Source: Nematostella vectensis
Taxonomy: Eukaryota > Cnidaria > Anthozoa > Actiniaria > Edwardsiidae
Direction of reading: 5' to 3'
Assembly: GCF_932526225.1 (NCBI RefSeq)
Contig: NC_064039.1
Location: 14,712,139-14,776,138 of the forward strand
DNA: 64,000 nt
Of the stretch, positions 1 through 12,800 are shown one piece after another (within the stretch, counting starts at the first letter, position 1; each line of letters begins with the position of its first letter). Both the position numbers and the translations under genes were made by a program. The notes beneath the pieces were generated by a model that was given only the letters and a program-made list of their open reading frames with translations, had not been told where the DNA came from and searched no databases.

Positions 1-203
1 ATTATCATTATTGTTGTTTTTATTTTTATTATTATTATTATTTCTTTAATATATATTAAACATTATTAATTATAATACGTATGCATGTTTAATTTTTTTC
101 TCTGAATTTTTATTAAAGTTATTATTATTATATTATTATATATCATCATCATCATCATCATCATCATTATTATTATTGTTATCCAATTTTGTTTTGTAAC
201 AAG
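1..203. repeat. AT-rich intron end with (ATT)n and (ATC)n microsatellites
   Basis: This stretch is made of ATT/TTA-rich simple sequence at 1-60 and an ATC trinucleotide run at about 140-175. It ends in a 3' splice site immediately before the first visible exon of the arsenite methyltransferase gene at 204. No coding sequence was recognised here; the short reading frames are low-complexity artefacts. Confidence 0.7.
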
Positions 204-3200
204 GTACTTTGGGTGTGGCTCAGTATTCCCAGAATGCCTTGAGGAATGCCGTGTCCTTGACCTTGGATGTGGTTCTGGTCGCGATTGCTTCATCCTTAGC
301 AAGCTTGTTGGAGAAAAAGGCTTTGTCACAGGAGTGGACATGACTCCAGAACAGGTGCCAAACAAACCCATAAGGGCTCCTTGTTTGGAGTTAAAGACCT
401 GTCTTAAATGGTACTGTGTAAGACAAAAAGAGATGGAGGGATACTATGTTTTAGGGGGTGGGGCCGGGGAGTAAAACTAACCAGTAAACTATGGTCATTG
501 ACCCTCAAAGTAATATTGTAATATTGTGTGGTTTTAAAAGTTAAGTTTTTGTGCCTATTGCATGCCCATTCTTGGATAAATACTGTTCCTTCCAGGGAGC
601 AGTTGAGGCAAGGGGTGTACTTTGTATGATAATATATAGAACAGGATACACGGAGGCTGTCTGAAAATCAATGGATCAGTAAAAAAAAGGTGCATCCAAG
701 ACAACGCGCACCCCCACCCTCCTGAAATATCTAAGGGTCCACGTCGAATGATAAGCTTCTGAAAACCAAGGCCATAGCAGGAGGTGGGGCACTGGGGGCA
801 CGTGCCCCCCCCCCCCCACCCCAATATGTGAAAAAAATATAAGGAAATGACCTGTAGTGGCGTGGCTGTAAATTCCAGTTTTTGGTGTATTGTCCCAATA
901 TTTTCTTAATGTGTTTGTATTGTGCCCCTCCAATATTCCGAGGCCTGCTACGGCACTGGAAACGCAACTTGGTTTAACTATATCTGAATTGCATTCAACC
1001 GTTTCTCATAGATCTGTCTTGCAGGTTAAAGCCGCATTATCACCAGTTCACTTCCGGAAGTCCGACGGAAACCTCAACCGTTAAAAGACAAAAGAATCTA
1101 TTAGAATCCGAGATATTTAACAGGCCATCCGCTTTTCGATCACATCCTCAAAAAAACTTCGAATAGACACACTGCTTTCAATATTTTGAAATATTTCGCG
1201 TTTTTCGTTTAAAATCATCGGAGGCTGTTACGTAATCGACCGGAAGTAAACTGGTGACAATGCGGCTTTAAGCCCCGTTCAATTTTGTTTGCCAGTTCTT
1301 CTAGTACCAGTATTTCTGGCCTAAGCAAACCTGACACTGTATATGTCCACGCCATGTTGAAAACTGCTGCGAAATATCGATGCTCGTGCTGTTGAACGGG
1401 AAAATCTATGTGTCGCGGTGGCGGAAAAAATTATAGATAAACGCCATCGTTGCCAGAGCTAAACATTGATTATAATCGATTTTCGCATAAGTAATCCGTA
1501 TTATCCTGTATTCGGTTGAAATATAATTAGATACATGGGAACTTCCGCTCGTAGAACTACCATTTTCTAATCGCCGTTTGCACTTTCCACGTTTTTTTAT
1601 TAGTCGTATGTCAAATAATAAATTGCATCCCTTTCCCCATTTTTGCATTATTGTATATTATTAACGGCCTTTATTGATAACAATGTCATATGCATGTGAC
1701 ATTGAAAGAGTTTTAACCGTTGTAAAATAAAGGCATCTCTCTATCCATCAGGTGGACATTGCCAACAAATACAAGGACTTCCATGCCAAGGCTTTTGGTC
1801 ACAACAAGCCAAACACAGAATTCATCATGGGAGACATTGAGAATTTGAAGGAGGCTGGCGTGACAAGCAACTCATATGATGTTGTTGTGTGAGTTTTATT
1901 GAAGGATATAATTTCCAACACTAAAAACAACATTGCTTTCTTTTTTAATTGTTTTTTTTACCTATTTCATTCAGTCAAATCTCTTTACTCTTTACGTATT
2001 TTTAAAGAAGGCCAGTCACGACGCCATTTTATCTCCCGCTCAATGCCGAGGCACACAAGGAATCTATTTCCATTGGTTATTTCAAGAGAGTAACCGAGAT
2101 ACTTCTAATCAAATATGGTCAATAACGATCAGCATTCATTCGTAGATTGTTATTTTGAAGTTTCCTAACGAATAAACCGTTGTATCTGAACAATAACAAA
2201 GGAGTTGTCATTGATCTTTAACATGATCACTGTGTGCGTTTTCCTCTAGCTCAAACTGCGTGGTAAACCTTACTTCAGACAAGAAATCTGTACTTGAGGA
2301 GGCTTGGAGAGTACTCAAGGTACAACTAGCTCATCCTCGTTTAGAATGGAAAACTTTACATATGTTCTTGTATAACTCCCTGTTGGATGCGCGCTATGCA
2401 TACTGGTAGTTATCATACTCAAAATGATGACTGCGTGATTTCTCAGGGCCGTAGCAGGGGGTGGGGCACTGGGGGCACGTGCCCCCCTCCCCATTAATTT
2501 GAAAAGTTATAAGGAAATGACCAGTAGGGGCGTGGCTGTGCCCTCAATATTAAGGGGTTAGCCGGCGCTCTTTTTACTGGTGCTGAAAACGTACATTCTT
2601 ACTGGTTGTAGACTTCTTCTTGGATCACACTATAAAGACACGAATAAGATGGCTCGTAATACAAAAAGAATCAAGAGCAACAATTTTTCACCCATCTCAA
2701 AGTTTGATGCCACAGTTTAAATACCTTCGTAACCCCATTGTGATTCTGTGTTAGGAGGGTGGCGAAGTTTACTTTAGTGACATGTATGCGGACAGGGCAG
2801 TAAGTGACGAAGCTCGCAAGAATAAAGCCTTATGGGGTAAGAAATGCACCTAGTACACTCAAGCACCCGTTAGGGAGAGACCTCTGGTATAAGACTGTAA
2901 AAGGGTCTTCCCATTTTGCTATACTTTAAACACTCTTATCATTTGAGACTTATAAGAAATGTATCGTTCACTTGGGAGGCGTACGAAATTGTGTCAAAGT
3001 GGCATACGTCGCTGAATAGAATAAAGTCTGTGCAATAGATTCGACATTTTCATTTTTTGGGGTTGTAGAGTTTTCTCCTCGTTATTTTTTGGCATGATTG
3101 TTTGGGCTCTGCTTCGCCCTATCCGTCATGTTTTTAGCTGATTCCCCCTTCATTGGTTGGAGCTTTATACCTCTTACCTCGCTTTAGGTGAGGGCTTCGC

Positions 3201-5188
3201 TGGCGCACTTGTGTGGCGAGACCTGGTGAAACTGTGTAAAGACATAGGATTTTCTGGTCCATATCTGGTTGCTAGTAACAAGATTATTTGTCAATCCGCC
3301 GAATTAAGAAAGATTCTAGGTAGGTTTTGATCCAGATGCTATGCGTGCTTTTATTAAATACAATCTTTCATTACATATATTAATATATAACTTGTTATTT
3401 AAAGACGGCGTGACCTCCACTATTATGATATCTCCAAACATAACATGAAATGTTCGCTGTACTATTCCTTAATCGATTCATTAATAAACGTTTCTTTCAA
3501 ATTTCCTAACCCCCGAAATAGGCACTGCAAGACCACCGTCCGCTCCCTCCCGGAATTTCCCTTGATCACTGACAATTCCATTAAATGGTCCATATTCTAA
3601 TAATGTCATTGGTTTAAAAAGGTGACGAGGCCCAGTTCGTCTCCGCCACTTACCGTCTCATCAAATCACCGAGACAATACAACAGTGACGTGGCGTTACA
3701 GGCAACATACAAAGGTGGCGAAGAAAGTGCTGTGTGCGTAACCACAATAGTTAAATAACATAAGCCACAGTCGACTTGTAAGCGCTGGCAGATTTATACC
3801 AACAAAATGCAGTTTACTTAGCTCTTACGAATCATTCCATTTTTTCGGCGTGACGGCCGCATACATTTTTTGTTTATTTTAGCGTGATTTTGCATCTCAA
3901 AATGTCACGTGAATTCTAAATGGTTACGGTAGCGCGCGTCGCACCTAACGTTTATCTCAAAACTTTGCGGTTAAGGTAGCTCGCGTCGTTTTTTACTCTC
4001 AGAACTACTGGCAGTTCTAGCTTAATGGAATAACATCTTTGTCATCCTTATGATATACTCGCAATCTTTGATTGTGGATTAGGCCGAAGGTTGTACAGTA
4101 TTTCAATGGTTGTTTTACAGTGATACGCGCTAGCGTGGCCACCTCGACAGTTTTGTGAAGTAAACCAATTAAGTGCCCACGGTAGTGTACGTCGCACTAT
4201 AAAGATACTAGAGTGCCCACGGTAGCGCGCGTCGCACTATAAAGATACTAGAGTGCCCACGGTAGCGCGCGTCGCACTATAAAGATACTAGAGTGCCCAC
4301 GGTAGCGCGCGTCGCACTATAAAGATACTAGAGTGCCCACGGTAGCGCGCGTCGCACTATAAAGATACTAGAGTGCCCACGATAGTGTGCGTCGCACTGT
4401 AAAAACACTAGACCCGACTTACGCGACACTGTCGCATTGTAATAATTTTTGGAAATAATTTAATGCACATATTATTTTACCGTAGGATAAGTTGGATTTA
4501 AATTGCTACAAATGTCATCATAACCTCATAATATATTTCATGTTTCATCCGAAGGAACAATACCAGACCACGAGAACGAGTTCGGTTTTGATGTATACAC
4601 AAAATTAAAGGTAAAGCGATAGTTTTTTTTGCCATGGAGATAGACCCTGATTTTGAGTCTTCTCTACCTTTAAGCTGACAAAGTTACAGCTAGTAGTTAG
4701 ACCCTTTTTCTTGTTTTTCATTAACCTTTTTAAGACGAACAATAAGGGGCTGCCTTTTCCAAAGAAGCATTCATTCTTTGTTCTTTTCGAGTTAGCTAAT
4801 TTCATATCCTTCTTTTGCCTTTAACCATGTACAATGCTTTTCTTTGTTTGTTCGTTTTATATTTTATCGCTTACCTTGTCCCATGCTCGCTTTTTTAAGT
4901 AAATTTTATATTTTTCTCTTATCTTTGCCATACATATTTTACCCAGATGTAATACGCTCTTAGTTTTGCGGATTTTTGCCCATCTGTTCTTACATTTCTT
5001 GTTCTGTCCCTTAGACTGGCGAACCAAAAAGTGTCGATGCTGCCTTGGCTGAACTTCTGCGGGTTTCTCGCTACTCCAAGCACTTTGACCTGAGCACGGA
5101 GTCAACCAAGCGATGTGTACCGGGGAGGGACGCGTACCAGACCGCTGATCCCTTCAGCCGGTTGAAGATGCCGTGTTGTGATGCCTAG
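204..5188 (+). CDS. AS3MT: Arsenite methyltransferase (AS3MT-like), 3' part, eight exons
   Basis: Exons: 204-354, 1752-1888, 2250-2319, 2755-2836, 3188-3319, 3622-3714, 4555-4610 and 5015-5188 (TAG). They give an uninterrupted 297 residues; the 5' exons lie left of the window. The family transfers methyl groups from S-adenosylmethionine to trivalent arsenic in the cytosol. Visible features are the SAM-binding motif [11 protein letters not shown], then GVDMT, the conserved VVVSNCVVNL segment carrying the Cys that corresponds to mammalian Cys156, [14 protein letters not shown], and FVSATYRL in the C-terminal half. The C-terminus ends in MPCCDA, a Cys pair as in many family members. The segment that is normally GEC(L)GGAL reads GEGFAGAL here, so the position of mammalian Cys206 is Gly. 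The donor after 3714 is the less common GTGGCG; it was chosen because it alone keeps frame and family alignment. The identification is strong, but arsenic activity is not assured given the missing Cys. Confidence 0.9.
770..958. mobile_element. Inverted-repeat MITE, family A (GCCGTAGCAGG ends)
   Basis: A short non-coding element begins with GGCCATAGCAGG and ends with CCTGCTACGGCACTG, giving imperfect terminal inverted repeats. Internally it has GGGGGCACGTGCCCCC, a C-run, and AAGGAAATGACC followed by GGCGTGGCTG. Related sequence recurs at 2447-2565, 18424-18535, 36410-36512, 39677-39798 and 59128-60049. It lies in an AS3MT intron. Confidence 0.7.
1030..1267. mobile_element. 238-bp MITE flanked by TTAA target-site duplication
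   Basis: The ends AGCCGCATTATCACCAG and its near-perfect reverse complement form inverted repeats of about 28 bp (one arm 1030-1057, the other about 1240-1267). TTAA lies directly outside both ends (1026-1029 and 1268-1271). The TTAA duplication suggests mobilisation by a piggyBac-type transposase, which is an inference. There is no coding capacity. It is intronic in the AS3MT gene. Confidence 0.8.
2447..2565. mobile_element. Partial family A MITE copy
   Basis: It starts GGGCCGTAGCAGG, followed by GGGGGCACGTGCCCCC, AAGGAAATGACCAGTAGG and GGCGTGGCTGTGCCC, matching the copy at 770-958 and the array at 59128-60049. It lacks the far terminus. Confidence 0.65.
4173..4412 (+). repeat. 40-bp minisatellite, six copies, in an AS3MT intron
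   Basis: Units begin with GTGCCCACGGTAGCGCGCG at 4173, 4213, 4253, 4293, 4333 and 4373 and end ACTATAAAGATACTAGA. The four central copies are essentially identical and the outer ones are diverged, as expected for unequal crossing-over. Each unit carries a TATAAAG string and a CpG-rich GCGCGCGTCG block. Confidence 0.9.
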
Positions 5189-5243
5189 ACCGCCCTTCAT
5201 CATAACAGGGTTAATTTAAAAAGGCTGCCCTCTTTTTCAAAGA

Positions 5244-5249
5244 AATAAA
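5244..5249 (+). terminator. Poly(A) signal of the AS3MT gene
   Basis: AATAAA lies 56 bp after the TAG at 5186-5188, the expected position for a short 3' UTR. Confidence 0.7.
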
Positions 5250-6824
5250 GAACAAAGTATCATCATATAGTTATTATGCGTGATAATAGTAAACAGTTAT
5301 TAATAGTTGTTCATAGTTATCAAATAGTTATTGACTATGGCGTGATGGAAATAAAAAAAAAGTCTATTGTAAAAAGGGTATTACACGATCACAAATTGAG
5401 GGGTAAAGAGAGGGAAGTTTAAGTTATGGTTGTCAGGTTAAAGTTGGCTAGGAGTATCAACAGTAGCAAAGATAAGGAAATAAATCAACACGAGGTTGAA
5501 ATTGTATACTAGCATCATTTCAATAGAGTAGTTTGGCTGACGTTTCGAGTGTTAGCCCTGTGCGCTAGTGATGCTCCCCTTATTTTTTAGGGGTGAAAAT
5601 CGGGTATTTTTAGGGGGTATTCGAGAATTAATAGGCTAATTGTTTTAAATTCGCGGATAATTGTTTCAAAAACTCCAAAATCCTAGGAAACGCCGTGAAA
5701 CAAATAATACAGATAATTGCCCCTACTTATAAGCCCCTGTTATTAGGTTTATTCATGGCAAGATGAGAATGGCCATAGATAAATTAATAATATATGACAA
5801 GCAATTTCTGGAATGGAATATCATTAATATAAACTCCGCTAATTTAACAAATTTATATTTGATTTTAGTGGGCACATAAAGCAATAATTTGACTTGTCAT
5901 CCTGATTATTGGCCTTCGGGCAGTGTTCAATACGTATATGATTATAAAGAGGATAAAGACATTACAAAACTGAAAAAGTCACATTTGTTATTGTGTTACG
6001 GTAAGGTTACGGTAAGGTGTTACGCGCGATCTCATTGGATGGTAAGCTGTCCATACATTTCCGCGTAAGGCCCGCTCAAACAACGCACAAACTTTGCGCT
6101 AACTATAAAGAATAAATTATTGACCTCGATTGCTTGGGCGGTAAAAAAAATAATTTGGAACCATTTCTTCATTGTTCAAACGACGTCGCTAACGTTAGAG
6201 ACGTTAGCGACTTTGCTCTAAGTAGGCCAAAATTCAACGTTTTATTACTAAAGATTATTGAAAAGGAGCGTTTTGATCAAATTGTATAACTAATGGATAC
6301 AACAATACTATTTTTATAAACAAGCTATTGATTGGTGTTATCGGTCCCCTTTTCGCCCCATATTTGGTCAAATATCGGGTAGCATTGCAAATGTCGCTTA
6401 ACGTTTTCCAACTAATAATTCATGAGTCTTGAATTTATGTAAAGCCATGCTTACGCCAAGCTTTGACAAACTTTTTAGGCAACTTTTTGACCCCGAGTGT
6501 CAATCCAAAGTCGGCTTTTTCTTTTCTTCAGGCATTTCGTTTTGCTAGATACACAAAATCTTTTTGGATTAGTTTGATCTTCTACCTAAAAATTGTTTCT
6601 GAATATATAATTTGGTAATCAAACATTAGATTTCTTACGAAGGATTTCCTGCTGTGAGGTTTGGATAGGGGTTACAGATACACTTTCTAGTGTTTGGAAC
6701 ACTTCTCACTACTCTACGCCCACTTTTATTATAGTAGTCGTACTTTTCGTATTCCTTTAGCCTTTTGCGGTTTATCAAAATTGGAGATTGGAGTTCATCC
6801 TAATCTAAGATATTGAAGTTAACC
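5250..6824. other. Intergenic spacer between AS3MT and the first gelsolin-like gene
   Basis: This AT-rich spacer has no open frame I could connect to a protein family. It must contain the 5' UTR and promoter of the gene starting at 6825, but I see no convincing TATA box or other core element. A short direct duplication of GTTACGGTAAGG lies near 5998-6020. Confidence 0.5.
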
Positions 6825-9800
6825 ATGGAGGAAACTATAAACCAGACGCCACAATTCCAATGGAAGAATGCAATAGCAGAATTAAGCACAACGGATTTCT
6901 CGTCAAACCAGGTAATTAACAACTGTACGTATCGGCTCACGATTCATGGTACCATTTTATTGCCATAGTATTGATTTCAACATTTCAAGAATTTGGAGAA
7001 AAGCTGAAGGGGAAAGCAATAATAGACACGGTGATATATACATTTATCTGGGTTTATCTAAACTTTTAAAGCCAATGTTTAATTGATGGCAAATCCCGGT
7101 TCTATGTCACCTTTGCGGGGCCTCGTTATTAGGCAACCGGCAACTAAAGGCTATCCACATTATTGAATAAGCTTTTTATCCTCCTGGCACAAGACTTTTA
7201 TGATTTTCGCATGCCTTCGATAGCATAGGAGTGTTTTGGCTTTTCATAATTTGGAAATCTCCAAGGGCAATTTTCTGTGGTCAAATTAATTAGCTCCGCG
7301 TATGAAAGATTTTCATATGAATAATACATAAACTGTATATGATCTAAGCACTGGCAAATCTCCAAAAAAATCAGAAAAAATTAACCGTCTAATATCAGCC
7401 TCCATTTGATAATCTCCTTCAAACTATAATTGCGTGCCTACCAAAGCTCTTTTATTTGTAAACTATTTTCTTCAATAGCGATAAATTCCAAAGCATAAAT
7501 TTGCACTTCGGTTAGGGATAATAAGTTTTCTCTTTGGGAACAGAATTCGTAAGTATAGATTTTCGAGAGAAAACTATAGATACAAATAGGGAAACTTCCA
7601 AGGCTGAAATTCCGGGGATAAGGTGATAAGGTCTTCTTAGATGGCCTAGTAAGAACTACGCTATTTCATACGATGTGTCTTTGATATCCTATAGAATGCG
7701 AGTAACCCTATCTGGGCCTTCATCGATGGCGAGAAGAAAGCCAAGGAGTCTGATCAAACACTGGTTAAGGTTTGGCAAATCCATGATGGAGAGGTGAGTA
7801 ACAAAATATATATTCACGATTTTGCCTTGTACCTTGTATCTCATTTTTAAAAACAAGGAAAATATCCGCTCTATGCGCACGTGCGCAAAGGATCACGGTC
7901 ATCTCTGAGGGACCAAGAGAAACCTTTCTTTTTCCTTCCCGTGAACCTCTGCTTTGGAAACGAAAAATATGTTTTCTCCTGTATGCTACATATTAGTACA
8001 CCCTATAGGGGATACAAATACACAAATAATTTTTCTCCTGTATGCTACATAATGGTTTACCCTATCACCCCTATAAATCTTTATTCAAGATACGGCATTC
8101 TTTTAACGCTGTTGTCAGGCCCGTACCCAGGATTTTTTTTGGGGAAGTGCGAAAACCGAAAAAGAGGATCTAATTTTTCCAGGGAGGGGGGGAGGGGGAG
8201 GAAGGGAGTTCTCTGATAAAAATCTAACCACCTCCGAAAGAACAAAAGGGAGTTTTTATGCCTTTGCAGTATCTCCACGGGACGTTTATTGTCGGATTTG
8301 GCTAAATATCAGAGTGGTCTAGATTATGATTTATAGTTTTGTCTACAAATAGCACGTCTATTGAGAACCAAAAGTGGACCTTCGGCCGTTGTGTGTGGGG
8401 GGGGGGGGGGGTACATCCCCTGCACCCCCCCTGGGTACGGGCCTGGTTGCTGCAACTCAGTTATTGTTTTCATGCTGGATATTTTTTCATCGGTTTCTCT
8501 TCTCGATTTCATTTGCCAATAGGCTGTCCGCTGTAGCCAACTGATTTGCTTTTCCATGTACAATAAACAATGGGCTTTTCTTTCGTTGCTTCCGTAGATG
8601 ACGGTGGTGGAACGCCTGGGAGAATTCATATCCAACAGGGCCTACATTGTGTTCGGAACAGTGAAGCATGAGTATTCAGGGGTGAGTCAAACCACGCCCT
8701 TCTTTTGGGGTAATCAATGTCAAACTTCCTTCTCTCCCATGACGAGGCTCGGAGGAGAAATGACAAAGCGCTCTGCGGAGACTCCTGTGTATTATTCTAA
8801 TTAATTGTCCAGGATTTCCATAAAAAGTCAACCATACGTTGTTACAGCAGTTTGTCATATCAATATTTGGGTGACCTTAAAACTCGCTCGGCCAATCTCT
8901 TGGAGGCCTGGGCCTAAGGGCTTTTCAAGGCTTGTGTGATAAAGATTTGACCAAGCGATAAAGTTTTTTTGACACATGTTTGCCTCGAGTCTCAAATTGA
9001 CAGGAATCAGCATTTTTCACCATGTTTTCTGGAGATCAGGGAGCGGGAAAACTTTAGCTCTTCTAAATATGGGCATCAATGCCCATATAAGGCAATGCAT
9101 ACGAAGGACACTATCCGTGGGGAATATGTATTCTGCGAACTCGCGCCGGCTATTTCCAAGCCTTCCGGCTTCCGTTTATTCAAAATCATCGAAGCGGATT
9201 CATTGACCGGCACTCAAATAAATAAAATGGTTTCTAATCACGCCACCTCCCTTCAAGGCGCCGACCAATCAAGATCCTGTTAGTTTGTTTGAAAGAAGGA
9301 AGCCATAAAGCGGTTTAGAATTTGGAAATTGTCGACGAGAGTGTTTCTGTCTCTGTTAGCCGCCGCTAAAATACAAGTCGTAAAAAAGCAATCGTGGTCC
9401 GCCAAATATTTGAGGCCTTTTACGGCACTGATGTTATTGCGAAGCGTATAGTCGTCATCGCATAGTAATAAGACAAATCTTCTAAACTCATGTTTTTCCA
9501 GGACCCGATTCGTAACATCCATATATGGGTGTCCAAGAAAACGAAATCCCGGGACTACGTTGCCGCCATGAAGCTGGCGATGATTGACTCTAGACTAGAT
9601 GTGAGTCGGTAATACTTATTATTCTTGGAAAAATAGACTTTCATTCTTGGAAAAATTTGGAATTTTTGTTTTTTTATACGTAAATAAGCACAGCGATTTT
9701 GAAGGTGCAAATAAACACTCCTTTGATATTTTTTTTATTTTTCCAATAGTCAAAAATTTGAATTTTTTTAAGTTTAGTCATTAATTTTTGCGAAACACAG

Positions 9801-12800
9801 ACAAAAATAATTACAGCTACACGGTAATAAAATGATATAAACAGAAGCAGCAAAAATAGGAACAGCACCCATAGTTTCCATTTTATATCTATTCAAAATG
9901 AAAATAATACAGGAGATATATAAAAGTCACATTCCTTGATGTGTATGTCGGTTTCTTGCAGGATAATGAATACGCTAAATTTCACGTGCAGTTTCATCGG
10001 GAGATTGCGCAACACGAGTCCGACCTTTTCCACTCTTATTTCACTCAAGTGAAAATCCTCAAGGAAGAGTAAGCCACATAACATGCAACACACAGCGCAA
10101 CTAATAACCATCGTAACGTCTTACTATCGACAAGGATAATAATGATAAGGCCGTTTTTGAGGTTAAGGAGGAGATGTGCAGAATAGGGGGGCCTCAGTCT
10201 GTGGATGTTAGTGATAGGGGAGCGTCAGGGTGTGGATGTGAGAGATGGGGGGGGCGTCAGGGTGTGGATGTGAGGGATGGGGTGGCGTCAGGGTGTGGAT
10301 GTGAGGGATGGGGGGGCGTCAGAGTGTGCATGTGAGGGATGGGGGTGTCAGGGTGTGGATGTGAGGGATGGGGGTGTCAGGGTGTGGATGTGAGGGATAG
10401 GGGGGCGTCAGGGTGTGGATGTGAGGGATAGGGGGCGTCAGGGTGTGGATGCGAGGGATGGGGGGGCGTCAGAGTGTGCATGTGAGGGATGGGGGTGTCA
10501 GGGTGTGGATGTGAGGGATAGGGGGCGTCAGGGTGTGGATGTGAGGGATAGGGGGCGTCAGGGTGTGGATGCGAGGGATGGGGGGGCGTCAGGGTGTGGA
10601 TGTGAGGGATGGGGGCGTCAGGGTGTGGATGTGAGGGATAGGGGGCGTCAGGGTGTGGATGCGAGGGATGGGGGGGCGTCAGGGTGTGGATGTGAGGAAT
10701 GGGGGGCGTCAAGGTGTGGATGTTAGGGATAGGGGGCGTCAGGGTGTGGATGCGAGGGATGGGGGGCGTCAGGGTGTGGATGTTAGGGATAGGGGGCGTC
10801 AGGGTGTGGATGCGAGGGATGGGGGGCGTCAGGGTGTGGATGTGAGAGATAGGGGGCGTCAGGGTGTGGATGTGAGGGATGGGGGGCGTCAAGGTGTGGA
10901 TGTTAGGGATAGGGGGCGTCAGGGTGTGGATGCGAGGGATGGGGGGGGGGGGCGTCAGGGTGTGGATGTGAGGGATGGGGGGCGTCAGGGTGTGGATGTG
11001 AGAGATAGGGGGCGTCAGGGTGTGGATGTTAGGGATGGGGGGCGTCAGGGTGTGGATGTGAGGGATTGGGGGCGTCTGGGTGTGGATGTTAGGGATAGGG
11101 GGCATCAGGGTGTGGATGTGAGGGATGGGGGGCGTCAGGGTGTGGATGTGAGAGATAGGGGGCGTCAGGGTGTGGATGTTAGGGATAGGAGGGCGTCAGG
11201 GTGTGGATGTGAGGGATGGGGGGATGTCAGGGTGTGGATGTGAGGGATAATGGGATGTCAGGGTGTGGATGTTAGGGATAGGAGGGTGTCAGGGTGTGGA
11301 TGTGAGGGATGGGGGGATGTCAGGGTGTGGATGTGAGGGATAGGGGGATGTCAGGGTGTGAATGTGAGGGATGGGGGGCGTCAGGGTGTGGATGTGAGGG
11401 ATGTGGGCGTCAGGGTGTGGATGTGAGGGATGGGGGGATGTCAGGGTGTGGATGTGAGGGATAGGGGGATGTCAGGGTGTGAATGTGAGAGATAGGGGGC
11501 GTCAGGGTGTGGATGTGAGGGATGGGGGGGCGTCAAGGTGTGGATGTTAGGGATAGGGGGCGTCACGGTGTGGATGTTAGGGATGGGGGGCGTCAGGGTG
11601 TGGATGTGAGGGATTGGGGGCGTCAGGGTGTGGATGCGAGGGATGGGGGGCGTCAGGGTGTGGATGTGAGGGATTGGGGGCGTCAGGGTGTGGATGTGAG
11701 GGATGGGGGCGTCAGGGTGTGGATGTGAGAGATAGGGGGCGTCAGGGTGTGGATGTGAGGGATGGGGGGCGTCAGGGTGTGGATGTGAGAGATAGGGGGC
11801 GTCAGGGTGTGGATGTTAGGGATAGGAGGGCGTCAGGGTGTGGATGTGAGGGATGGGGGCGTCAGGGTATGGATGTGAGGGATGGGGGGCGTCAGGGTGT
11901 GGATGTGAGGGATACGGGATGTCAGGTTGTGGATGTGAGGGATGGGGGGTGTCCGGGCTGTGGATGTGAGGGATGGGGGGGGGATGTCAGAGTGTGGATG
12001 TGAGGGATGGGGGGCGTCAGGGTGTGGATGTGATGGATAGGGGGGGCGTCAGGGTGTGGATGTGAGGGATGGGGGGCGTCCGGGTGTGGATGTGAGGGAT
12101 GGGGGGCGTCAGGGTGTGGATGTGATGGATAGGGGGGGCGTCAGGGTGTGGATGTGAGGGATAGTTTACAAGTGTGAGTGTAAGGGGAGAGAGCTATGGC
12201 TGTAAGGGTAGGGGGAGGGTTTGGGTTATTGTATGTTTTCTGGAATAGACATGATTCAGTGTTTATAAGTTATTCAAACGAGTTCCCCGATTGTCTTCAT
12301 CTCATATTGATAATTTGTATTCTCTAGGGGAGGAATCAAGAAGCGACTCTTCCAGTTCCACGCAGAAAAGCCCGTCTCCGACGTGAGTGACAAACTGCTC
12401 TTTTTAGTTTGCACGAGGACTTTTTTAATGTAAAGTGGGCTTCCTGTAGCGAATTTAGGTCTCAAAAAGGGGAATGGGGAGAGAGAAAGAAGAAGGTCTC
12501 TCTTTCTTTAGCTTTTGTCCTCTCCTTAAATTTACATCGTACCCTGTCCCCTCTTTGCTCATATTACCTAAAGCACAGAAGTCCCAACATAAGAGGTGCC
12601 TATGAAATGGTTATAATCAAAGTATATATTTTTTAGCCGAACTCGCGAAAGGAGAAATACTTCAAGAAGAAATGGATGGTGGAACAAGAATTCCTCCGTG
12701 GAAGCTTGTGTTCTGATGATGTGTTTCTAGTCATTGATCCGGACCACTTTAAAGTTTATCAGGTGTGTAAGATAATTTATAATTTCATAGATATCACAAC

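Noticed and set aside
3715-3740. Alternative donors for the sixth visible AS3MT exon (GTGTGC at 3732, GTGCGT at 3734)
   Set aside because: They do not give the phase needed by the next exon, whereas the donor at 3715 does and fits the family alignment.
8324-8635. ORF sharing a peptide with 28033-28257, suggesting a conserved protein
   Set aside because: The shared part is the interior of the family B MITE in both places, and the flanks differ.
10377-12003. Long Pro/Thr/His-rich and Arg/Gly/Val-rich open frames
   Set aside because: They are products of the 30-bp intronic minisatellite, open on both strands for the same reason.
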